Of a stretch of 13,007 bases of DNA, positions 7,312-13,007 are shown piece by piece. Under the pieces are notes generated by a model, which was given only the letters and a program-made list of their open reading frames with translations, did no database searches and was not told the origin of the DNA. Numbering within the stretch: the first letter of the stretch is position 1; each line of letters begins with the position of its first letter. Position numbers and translations under genes: made by a program. Source of the DNA: Tissierellia bacterium (GTDB lineage: Bacteria > Bacillota > Clostridia > Tissierellales > Dethiosulfatibacteraceae); NCBI GenBank assembly GCA_007116605.1, contig SKID01000159.1:1-13007 (forward strand), read 5' to 3'.

Positions 7312-8138
7312 AATATCATGAATCATCTAAGTCAAAGGCTTTATGGGTTATAAAAATAGGCGGCTCTATGATGGATCAACCTACCATCTTAGAATCATTA
7401 TCGGACCAATTTTTTTATTTAAGACAAAAGGGTATCTTCATCATCATCGTCCATGGTGGTGGTAAAGATATCGATACTGCATTATCTCAATATCATGTGA
7501 TACCTCAATTTATGTCTGGTCTCAGAGTCAGTGATGAGATGACAACAAAGATTGCTGAAATGGTTCTATCTGGTATGGTTAACAAAAGAATCGTATCCTC
7601 TCTTTTAAACAATGGTCTTCCAGCTGTTGGCATCAGTGGAAAAGATGGTTCACTTCTCTTATGTGAAAAAATGCTACTAGAAGGTCATGATATTGGTCAA
7701 GTGGGAAGAATTATCTCTGTAAATGTCTCTTTAGTCAATCTTTTGATTCAAAACCATTGGATTCCAGTCATTTCACCCATAGGAACTAGCTCTCATGGAG
7801 AAACATTTAATGTCAATGCGGATACCGCGGCTTCCGCCATCGCCGCAGCCTTAGCTGCAAATCAGCTAATTTATTTAACAGATGTGGATGGATTGTATGG
7901 CGACATAAAAAATCCTGAGACTAAACTATCCACCATTAATATTGATCACATCTCAGAAATGATTGAAAATGGCACCATACAAGAAGGTATGATACCAAAA
8001 GTATTAAATTGTGCCCAATCCATCAAAGAAGGTGTTTCATTTGTTAGAATCGTTAATGGTACAATTCCCGGAAACCTGATTCGTATTTATGAAAAAGATG
8101 AAATAGGAACCACTTTTTTAAATCACATGTCATTATAA
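7308..8138 (+). CDS. argB: Acetylglutamate kinase
   Basis: Phosphorylates N-acetylglutamate with ATP, the second step of ornithine synthesis. The 276 residues show the amino-acid kinase fold: KIGGS (16-20) with phosphate-contacting Lys16, VHGGGKDID (48-56), the SGLRVSDEMT segment (70-79), NVNADTAASAIAAAL (168-182), LTDVDGLYGD (190-199) and the IPKVLNC segment with Lys231. Only about 13 residues precede the first strand, so the kinked N-terminal helix that builds the arginine-inhibited hexamer in some family members appears absent. The start overlaps the argJ stop as ATGA, with GGAG about a dozen bases upstream. It is the last gene of the operon; a hairpin terminator starts 33 bases after the stop. 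The usual next genes, argD and argF, do not follow. Confidence 0.95.
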   Translation: MKYHESSKSKALWVIKIGGSMMDQPTILESLSDQFFYLRQKGIFIIIVHGGGKDIDTALSQYHVIPQFMSGLRVSDEMTTKIAEMVLSGMVNKRIVSSLLNNGLPAVGISGKDGSLLLCEKMLLEGHDIGQVGRIISVNVSLVNLLIQNHWIPVISPIGTSSHGETFNVNADTAASAIAAALAANQLIYLTDVDGLYGDIKNPETKLSTINIDHISEMIENGTIQEGMIPKVLNCAQSIKEGVSFVRIVNGTIPGNLIRIYEKDEIGTTFLNHMSL

Positions 8139-8170
8139 TATGCATAATAATAGAAATTGTAACAAATTTT

Positions 8171-8200
8171 ACGCCTAGGATACTAGGCGTTATTTCGTTT
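8171..8200 (+). terminator. Likely terminator of argCJB
   Basis: A perfect 8-base stem ACGCCTAG (8171-8178) / CTAGGCGT (8183-8190) with loop GATA, followed by a T-rich but broken tail TATTTCGTTT. The tail is weaker than in a textbook terminator. Confidence 0.7.
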
Positions 8201-8243
8201 CTCTGACGCTATACCAGGCAAGCCCGCATGGGTTTCTGTCGTA

Positions 8244-8390
8244 TTATTTATAAGGAATGGGTCTTTTTATCATCACTGTTGGAGTCAAGCCCCAAACAAT
8301 TGGCACTAAAGCAATCATTATTAAAGTACTGTGTTCTTTTTTCAAATTTACCTCACTATTGATTCTATGACTATCTGAGGGCATACTCAT
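8244..8390 (-). pseudogene. Short open frame resembling the first helix of an EamA/DMT permease; probable remnant
   Basis: 48 codons from the ATG at 8390, or 33 from a TTG at 8345 that has GAGGT just upstream. The end reads KKEHSTLIMIALVPIVWGLT then PTVMIKRPIPYK and stop. A charged start followed by one hydrophobic helix with the WG-x-TP-x-VMK pattern is what drug/metabolite transporters of the EamA family show at their N-terminus; those proteins run on for about 290 residues with ten helices, which are missing here. It lies between two convergent terminators, with no ribosome site before the ATG. I judge it a decayed fragment, but a short membrane peptide cannot be excluded. The family resemblance is by eye only. 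Confidence 0.35.
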
Positions 8391-8472
8391 AATAAAACCA
8401 TGAATCTTGCTAACTGTCGATCATTAATATTTACTCATCTTAATGTGCCTTTATCCGATGAATAACAACATT

Positions 8473-8499
8473 AAAACTCCCACTTCTATATAGTGGGAG
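8473..8499 (-). terminator. Likely terminator of the oraE-orr operon
   Basis: Read on the minus strand, a perfect 8-base G/C-rich stem CTCCCACT (8492-8499) / AGTGGGAG (8477-8484) with a 7-base loop is followed by TTTTAATG. It lies about 110 bases after the orr stop. The T run is short, so efficiency is uncertain; the same hairpin read on the plus strand has no T tail. Confidence 0.55.
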
Positions 8500-8533
8500 G
8501 TAAGTCCTGAAGCATCCCAGATATCAGTCTCTA

Positions 8534-8557
8534 ACGTTTAAGAAGTGTTCTAAACGT
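8534..8557. other. Hairpin in the 3' region of the orr transcript
   Basis: ACGTTTA (8534-8540) pairs with TAAACGT (8551-8557), and after one bulged A the stem continues with GAA/TTC around a GTG loop, giving ten pairs. CTGAAGC occurs directly repeated either side (8507-8513 and 8561-8567). No T tail follows on either strand. It may be a 3' stability element or part of decayed mobile DNA. Confidence 0.4.
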
Positions 8558-8611
8558 CATCTGAAGCCAAAATCTCTGTTGATACATCATATAACAGTGA
8601 GGCTATCTGCG

Positions 8612-9676
8612 TCAAGCTAGATATTCTTTTTTGATATACACTGAGGTAAAGGTCCTTAAAAGTCCACTATAAGTTAATTTGAACCTGATTATATCACCCA
8701 CACAATATTTTTGTGCATTTGTCAAATCAAGAATCAAGTGATCCGAGCTACCCCCTACAATATGAATATCAGAATCTACTGGTATCAGTCCATCTAGTTC
8801 CATATCCTGTCTTCCAATAGCTGCTATGCCTCGAATCATCATGCCTTGATCTTTAAAAACGGGTTTGTTTCCAAAAGCATCCATCCCTATTTCACCAATG
8901 GGCACAGAAGGCTTTTCTTTCACCTCAATTAACTGTACTTCCAACATAAAAGCATCATCATAGCAACCATCAATTAATTGTCCATGCGTGGTTTCTCTGC
9001 CAAGGACAAATGCTTCACCCACTCTTAGCATATTTATCCCTAAGGGTATTTTGTTTTCTCCTAGCAAATAAAGAGAACTTGAATTGCCACCAGATAGCAA
9101 GGGAAGCTTAATATTAAATCGTTGTTGTATTTGATGCTGCAAAAAAACGAGCTTGCCTAAATTATCACCTGTTGGAATGACTCCGCCATAGCAAGTTAAG
9201 TTGGTACCAAGACCGACTAATTCTATATGATTCATTAGTAAAATCTCTCGAGTCAACTCAATCAGTTCATTGTCGTCAAAAACACCTTCTCTCAAATCAC
9301 CTAAATCTACCATCAAAATAATTTGATGTTTGATATTTTGCTTTTCTGCTGCCTGATTTAATGCAAGGATCGTTTTTAACTCTGAGTTTAAAGAAATGTC
9401 TGCATAAGTGACTATTTCATCTACTTCTGTCGGCATGGGTAATCTTAGCATTATTTTTTTCATTGGCATATGTGTCATCTTTTTTAAATTCTCAATTCTT
9501 GAATCTGCTAAATACTTCACACCTCCTTGTCCATAGGCTTCTAAAATCTCTTTTTCAGCACAAAAAACTTTGGTTACACCTGCTACATCTATCTTTTCAT
9601 TCTCGCATTTTTCAACAATTAATGAAACATTGTGTCTGATCTTATGGACATCTACCACTATTTTAGGATAAGTCAT
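8612..9676 (-). CDS. orr: Ornithine racemase (PLP, alanine racemase N-terminal fold)
   Basis: Interconverts L- and D-ornithine, supplying the D-isomer that ornithine 4,5-aminomutase needs. The 354 residues match the length of the Clostridium sticklandii enzyme (about 350). The PLP-binding lysine is Lys36 in AGVTKVFCA (32-40), followed by YLADSRIENL (55-64), LMVDLGDLREGV (121-132), GLGTNLTCYGG (155-165), SGGNSSSLYLL (195-205), LRVGEAFVLGRETT (217-230), and VGGSSDHLILDL (307-318), the pattern of the Orr/YhfX branch of fold-III racemases. The ATG at 9676 has GGAGG (9683-9687) 6 bases upstream; an in-frame TTG at 9682 would touch that site. The gene overlaps the end of the GlmL-like gene by 14 bases and is last in the operon with oraE. 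The context makes ornithine the likely substrate; sequence alone would allow another diamino acid. Confidence 0.9.
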   Translation of the reverse strand: MTYPKIVVDVHKIRHNVSLIVEKCENEKIDVAGVTKVFCAEKEILEAYGQGGVKYLADSRIENLKKMTHMPMKKIMLRLPMPTEVDEIVTYADISLNSELKTILALNQAAEKQNIKHQIILMVDLGDLREGVFDDNELIELTREILLMNHIELVGLGTNLTCYGGVIPTGDNLGKLVFLQHQIQQRFNIKLPLLSGGNSSSLYLLGENKIPLGINMLRVGEAFVLGRETTHGQLIDGCYDDAFMLEVQLIEVKEKPSVPIGEIGMDAFGNKPVFKDQGMMIRGIAAIGRQDMELDGLIPVDSDIHIVGGSSDHLILDLTNAQKYCVGDIIRFKLTYSGLLRTFTSVYIKKEYLA

Positions 9677-11063
9677 GACCAACCTCCAACATGCTATGCT
9701 CTAGTCGCAAAGATTTTAATAATAGCCGAAAAGCCTCATCAGGATACTCCTGAGACAAGACGCCTAATGAAGCCATAATGTAATCATCATCTAGTAACAC
9801 TGTGGCCTCTTCAGTAGGAAACATCTCATGACCCTTTGTGTTGGCAATAACTTGCTTAATGAGTTCCTTGCCATGAGGTAATCGGGTTAAAGCACCGCCT
9901 GTACCAATCAGATAGCGTATGGCAGTCAAATCTTTCCCTTCAGCCACCTGTTTTTTACCTGATGATGAATACAAGTCTCTTAACTTGCCTCCGTGTCTTC
10001 TTAAAGAAATCTCCACTGCTTTTTGAGTCAGTTGTCTTACAAACTCAATTTCTTGAGGCTTTTGAGGAATAGGGGGCAATTGTTCAACAAAGTCATTCAT
10101 ATGCTCTTCACTCAAACCCACTTGCTGGCTTAATCTTTCTAATCCACATCTATCAACCAGATTTCTGCGATTCACATACACCCCCAAATCTCCTTCCACT
10201 GTTCTCTTAGCTTTAGGTTCTGGACTAATCAAAATACGTTCATATTCTTCTGAGCCTTCTGTCACCGAGTGGACATCTGTCGTCGCTCCCCCCACATCAA
10301 AAACAAGAACATCCCCTAAATAATCGTAAAACATTTGGGCCCCTAACATGACCGCACCTGGTGTAGGCACAATCTTGCCATTAACCATATCTCTTACCCG
10401 TTCCATTCCAGGTGCATGTACAATATGCTTTTCAAAAACGGCTTGGATGATTTTCCGTGTGGGTTCAATATGAAGTTGGTCAATCCTTGGGTATACATTG
10501 TCTACAATAGCTATCTCTAGTCCTTTTTCTTCAAAGATGAGTCGGATTTCTTCTTGATTTTCAATGTTCCCTGCATAAATCACTGGAATAGGCAAGGCCA
10601 GTTGGGCAATCATTTCAGCATTATAAATAGCCGTATCTCGCTCACCATAATCCACCCCTCCTGCAATGAGAATAATATTAGGATTGATGGCACGAATTTT
10701 TGCAATATCTGTTCGCCTTAAACGACCTGCTGTCACCATATGTATATTGGCACCGGCACCTAATGCTGCTTCTTTGGCTGCTCGAACAGTCATGTCATAG
10801 ACTAAGCCATGGACCGTCATTTTCAAGCCCCCTGCCGCTGAGCTTGTGGCCAAGAAACGATCATAACTTAATGTGGTGACTTGTAATTGATGCTTTAAGT
10901 CCTCTAAAGCCCCTCTTAAGCCCATCACCACATCTCCTTCAGAGACACTGGTTGGGGCTTGCCCCTGACCCACAAAAACAGGGTCAGAGGTTCCCATACC
11001 TTGAAAAGCATTAATCACTGTGGTTGTGCTGCCGATTTCCGCCACCAACACATCAATTTTCAT
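9663..11063 (-). CDS. GlmL/MutL-family ASKHA ATPase, probable reactivator of ornithine 4,5-aminomutase
   Basis: 466 residues with an actin/Hsp70/hexokinase-type ATPase core: AEIGSTTTVINAF (8-20, phosphate 1), LATSSAAGGLKMTVHGL (71-87), ILIAGGVDYGERDTA (131-145), VFDVGGATTDVHSV (254-267, phosphate 2) and LIGTGGALTRLP (385-396, adenosine). This is the family named after GlmL (MutL), the accessory protein encoded with B12-dependent glutamate mutase; it is unrelated to the DNA mismatch-repair MutL. Reactivating ATPases eject damaged cobalamin from B12 mutases in related systems. The same job for OraSE is inferred from the position between oraE and orr. The ATG overlaps the oraE end by 11 bases, with AAAGGAAA upstream, and the 3' end overlaps orr, so the three proteins are probably made together. 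Direct biochemistry on this family is limited as far as I know. Confidence 0.85.
   Translation of the reverse strand: MKIDVLVAEIGSTTTVINAFQGMGTSDPVFVGQGQAPTSVSEGDVVMGLRGALEDLKHQLQVTTLSYDRFLATSSAAGGLKMTVHGLVYDMTVRAAKEAALGAGANIHMVTAGRLRRTDIAKIRAINPNIILIAGGVDYGERDTAIYNAEMIAQLALPIPVIYAGNIENQEEIRLIFEEKGLEIAIVDNVYPRIDQLHIEPTRKIIQAVFEKHIVHAPGMERVRDMVNGKIVPTPGAVMLGAQMFYDYLGDVLVFDVGGATTDVHSVTEGSEEYERILISPEPKAKRTVEGDLGVYVNRRNLVDRCGLERLSQQVGLSEEHMNDFVEQLPPIPQKPQEIEFVRQLTQKAVEISLRRHGGKLRDLYSSSGKKQVAEGKDLTAIRYLIGTGGALTRLPHGKELIKQVIANTKGHEMFPTEEATVLLDDDYIMASLGVLSQEYPDEAFRLLLKSLRLEHSMLEVGHDLS
9683..9687 (-). promoter_or_regulatory. Ribosome binding site deciding the orr start
   Basis: GGAGG on the minus strand, inside the last codons of the GlmL-like gene, 6 bases before ATG at 9676 and directly against the alternative TTG at 9682. 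It supports the ATG and translational coupling. Confidence 0.75.
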
Positions 11064-13007
11064 GTTGTATTTCCTTTCTTTTTTTCACTAGGAATGTGGC
11101 CACATGAATGCCTTTTGATCCTTTACCAAATCCTGCGTCCACACCGTTTTGCACCGCTATTTCAGGGGTAACTTGTGTGCCACCAGCAATAATCATCATC
11201 CGATCTCGAATCCCTTTTTCTACACATAAATCATGAATCCGTCGCATGTTTTTGTAATGAATATCATCATGACTAATAATGGTAGACGCCATGATGGCAT
11301 CGGCATTGAGCTCAATGGCTGCATCCACAAGTTTTTCTAATGGACAAGATGTACCCAGATATTCTACTTCAATACCAAATTTCTCTATCCCACCATGTTT
11401 GATATCAATCACTTCTCTTAAGCCTACTGAATGCTCATCTTCTCCTACAGTAGCTGCCACCACTTTCATGGGTTTTTTGTCTATTTCATCCCATAATTCT
11501 TCAAAGCTCATCACTTCTGGCTCTTCTGGGATTTCTAAAGTGCTAATGTCAATTTCAAAATCTACTTTCCCTTTTACTTGGACTCTTGTGCCTTCTGAAG
11601 GGTGTAACATCTCTACATGAATGGCTTCTGGGTCTTTTAAATTCATCTTCTTTGCAAACTCAATGGCTGCAAATTCAGCAATTCTTTTTGATGTGGGCAA
11701 ACATAGTTCTACCACCACGGTGCCATCTGCTAACCATTCCATCTCTGGTTTCATCCATGAGGTGTTTTGATATTTTTTAGTTTCTTCAAGACGTTGATTC
11801 ACATTATCAAATTCATCTAACTCGTCAATAAAGATGATTTTTTCTGGTTTTTCTAAAGTGCATCCATGGATTAATGCCGCTGGATTGTCTATGGCTGAAG
11901 GATCATACTGGCCCACATTATTATAACCAAAATGAGCGGTGACTGGTGCAAAGTAGTCTTCATCTCTTTTGTATACCGTATTCGCACCGATTCCATCATC
12001 AATCTTTCGACCAATGCCATCACCATTTCTTTCTGGATACATGCCTGAATCCACAAAAAAGCCTTTTTCCACAGCTTCAAAGTACCCACCTACAGCTAAT
12101 AACTCTTCAAAGTATAGGATGGCCCTTTCTTTTAATTCTCTTACCTTTTCAGGCAAGATCCCTTCTGTTTTAAAGGTGATCATTTCCATCAAACCATCTA
12201 GGCCCACTAGGGTTTGATTGGCTGTATCACAGGCTTCGATGTTGTACATATGCCATGGAACATTTCTCCCTTCATCTGGGGTGATGGTGGATTGAATATC
12301 TGCTCTTGTCATTTTAGAGATTAACATATTCATGACATGGGTCACGGTGGCTTCTCTTGAGGATGATGTAATATATTTGGTGTTTTGCTGGGCACGCATT
12401 TTATACTCATCAAACAAATCTCTTAAGGCCACGGCATAAGGTAAATCATATTTGGTACATGGCACTGGTGCAGCAGATGGTGGCACTGTAGATAAGGCAA
12501 TGTTTTCTTTTTTCATCCCTGCTTTGTAGGAATACATGGCATTAATAGCATGTTGTACCATCAACTCGGGCATGACTTTCCACGCATCTCGAGCTGTGGC
12601 ATTGGCATTATGGGCCCCATCAATTTGAACCATATCCACATGGGCCATGACTTTTTTTGATTCTGCTGCATCCACAAAGGATCTCACCATGTTAATATTG
12701 CGATACAACACGTTATATTGAGGATCTTGATGGGCACCATTCACCCCTTCTTCAGCAAACATCACTGCTATTTCAGGTCCTGCCACACCAGATACATAGG
12801 AATGATAATTAATGGGTCGTCCCACTTCTTCTTCGATAAAATCAAGGGCTTTTCTCTGGGCTCTTACTTGCTTTCTGGTGACAGGGATGCCACCAATGCC
12901 TTGGGGAGACCCTTCGATTAGTCCATCGTAGTGAGATTGTCCTGCCGTTCGAATGACCATAATATGGTCCGCCCCATGCCAGGCTGCCATTCGCATTCTA
13001 CGGATAT
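11053..13007 (-). CDS. oraE: D-ornithine 4,5-aminomutase large subunit, N-terminus cut by window edge
   Basis: Adenosylcobalamin- and PLP-dependent subunit that moves the 5-amino group of D-ornithine to carbon 4, giving 2,4-diaminopentanoate in ornithine fermentation. Visible are 650 residues, IRR followed by MRMAAWHGADHIMVIRTAGQ; the frame stays open to the last base, and by comparison with the Clostridium sticklandii enzyme about 90 residues are missing. The TIM-barrel part holds VPPSAAPVPC and ITSSSREATVTH. The C-terminal Rossmann domain begins near KVVAATVGEDEHSVG, where DEHSVG is the DxHxxG cobalamin motif. Numbering from the Met at 12996, the cobalt-ligand His is 522 (codon 11431-11433) and a lysine exactly 11 residues later, Lys533 (11398-11400), fits the PLP lysine; the same 11-residue spacing holds for His618/Lys629 of the known enzyme and for lysine 5,6-aminomutase. 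The small subunit OraS should lie just past the right edge. Confidence 0.96.
   Translation of the reverse strand, partial: IRRMRMAAWHGADHIMVIRTAGQSHYDGLIEGSPQGIGGIPVTRKQVRAQRKALDFIEEEVGRPINYHSYVSGVAGPEIAVMFAEEGVNGAHQDPQYNVLYRNINMVRSFVDAAESKKVMAHVDMVQIDGAHNANATARDAWKVMPELMVQHAINAMYSYKAGMKKENIALSTVPPSAAPVPCTKYDLPYAVALRDLFDEYKMRAQQNTKYITSSSREATVTHVMNMLISKMTRADIQSTITPDEGRNVPWHMYNIEACDTANQTLVGLDGLMEMITFKTEGILPEKVRELKERAILYFEELLAVGGYFEAVEKGFFVDSGMYPERNGDGIGRKIDDGIGANTVYKRDEDYFAPVTAHFGYNNVGQYDPSAIDNPAALIHGCTLEKPEKIIFIDELDEFDNVNQRLEETKKYQNTSWMKPEMEWLADGTVVVELCLPTSKRIAEFAAIEFAKKMNLKDPEAIHVEMLHPSEGTRVQVKGKVDFEIDISTLEIPEEPEVMSFEELWDEIDKKPMKVVAATVGEDEHSVGLREVIDIKHGGIEKFGIEVEYLGTSCPLEKLVDAAIELNADAIMASTIISHDDIHYKNMRRIHDLCVEKGIRDRMMIIAGGTQVTPEIAVQNGVDAGFGKGSKGIHVATFLVKKRKEIQHEN

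Larger units (their letters stand above)
8139..8611. other. 473-base convergence zone without an intact gene
   Basis: It separates argB from orr, whose transcripts converge. It contains, left to right, the argB terminator, a small permease-like fragment on the minus strand, the ora-side hairpin terminator and a second hairpin. No full-length coding frame, tRNA or inverted-repeat pair of an insertion sequence is visible. Confidence 0.7.

Noticed and set aside
8476..8614. An IS200/IS605 right end finishing at TCAAG (8612-8616)
   Set aside because: The TCAAG is simply the stop and last codon of orr on the other strand, the hairpin is over 100 bases from it, and no tnpA, tnpB or left end is visible. 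Kept only as a weak alternative for the hairpin.
8511..8620. Plus-strand open stretch of about 37 codons ending at TAG
   Set aside because: No start codon with a ribosome site, a basic low-information product, and it runs into the 3' end of orr; chance opening.
9663..11063. DNA mismatch repair MutL
   Set aside because: The motifs are those of an ASKHA ATPase (IGSTTT, DVGGATTD), not a GHKL ATPase; the shared name is a coincidence.
11279..12217. Several plus-strand open frames of 64-113 codons
   Set aside because: All are antisense to oraE, which is coherent and conserved over its whole length.

Overview
This is a low-GC window with strong GGAGG-type ribosome binding sites, tight 4-20 bp gene overlaps and classical TTGACA/TATAAT promoters. 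The gene content is that of an anaerobic, amino-acid-fermenting Firmicute of the Clostridia: an iron-sulfur L-serine dehydratase, a KamA-family radical SAM aminomutase and the B12-dependent ornithine fermentation genes. The exact genus cannot be fixed from the sequence. I see no tRNA, rRNA, CRISPR array or intact mobile element.

Left part (1-3365, all minus strand). In transcription order: sdaAB and sdaAA (two-subunit [4Fe-4S] L-serine dehydratase, 8 bp overlap), then an MreB-type actin homologue with its own likely promoter, then galU, which starts inside the mreB stop codon (TAATG) and runs off the left edge. This joins serine catabolism to a cell-shape/UDP-glucose pair.

Middle part (3628-8138, plus strand). 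A monocistronic KamA-family radical SAM/PLP enzyme has a TTGACT-N17-TATAAT promoter and a clear terminator. After it comes argC-argJ-argB, from a consensus promoter, with a palindrome over the -10 box that could be an ArgR site. argCJB carries glutamate towards ornithine by the acetyl-recycling pathway. argD and argF are not in the window.

Convergence zone (8139-8611). There is no intact gene here. It holds a terminator for argB, a 48-codon open frame whose end resembles the first membrane helix of an EamA/DMT permease (probable debris), a hairpin followed by TTTT serving the minus strand, and a second hairpin.

Right part (8612-13007, minus strand). The end of an ornithine fermentation operon: oraE (D-ornithine 4,5-aminomutase large subunit, N-terminus cut by the window edge), a GlmL/MutL-family ASKHA ATPase that is probably its reactivator, and orr (ornithine racemase), all with overlapping ends. 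Orr turns L-ornithine into D-ornithine, OraSE isomerises it to 2,4-diaminopentanoate, and the remaining genes (oraS, ord, ortAB) would be expected beyond the right edge. The most notable layout feature is that genes that make ornithine and genes that ferment it meet tail to tail. The most open functional question is the substrate of the KamA-family enzyme.
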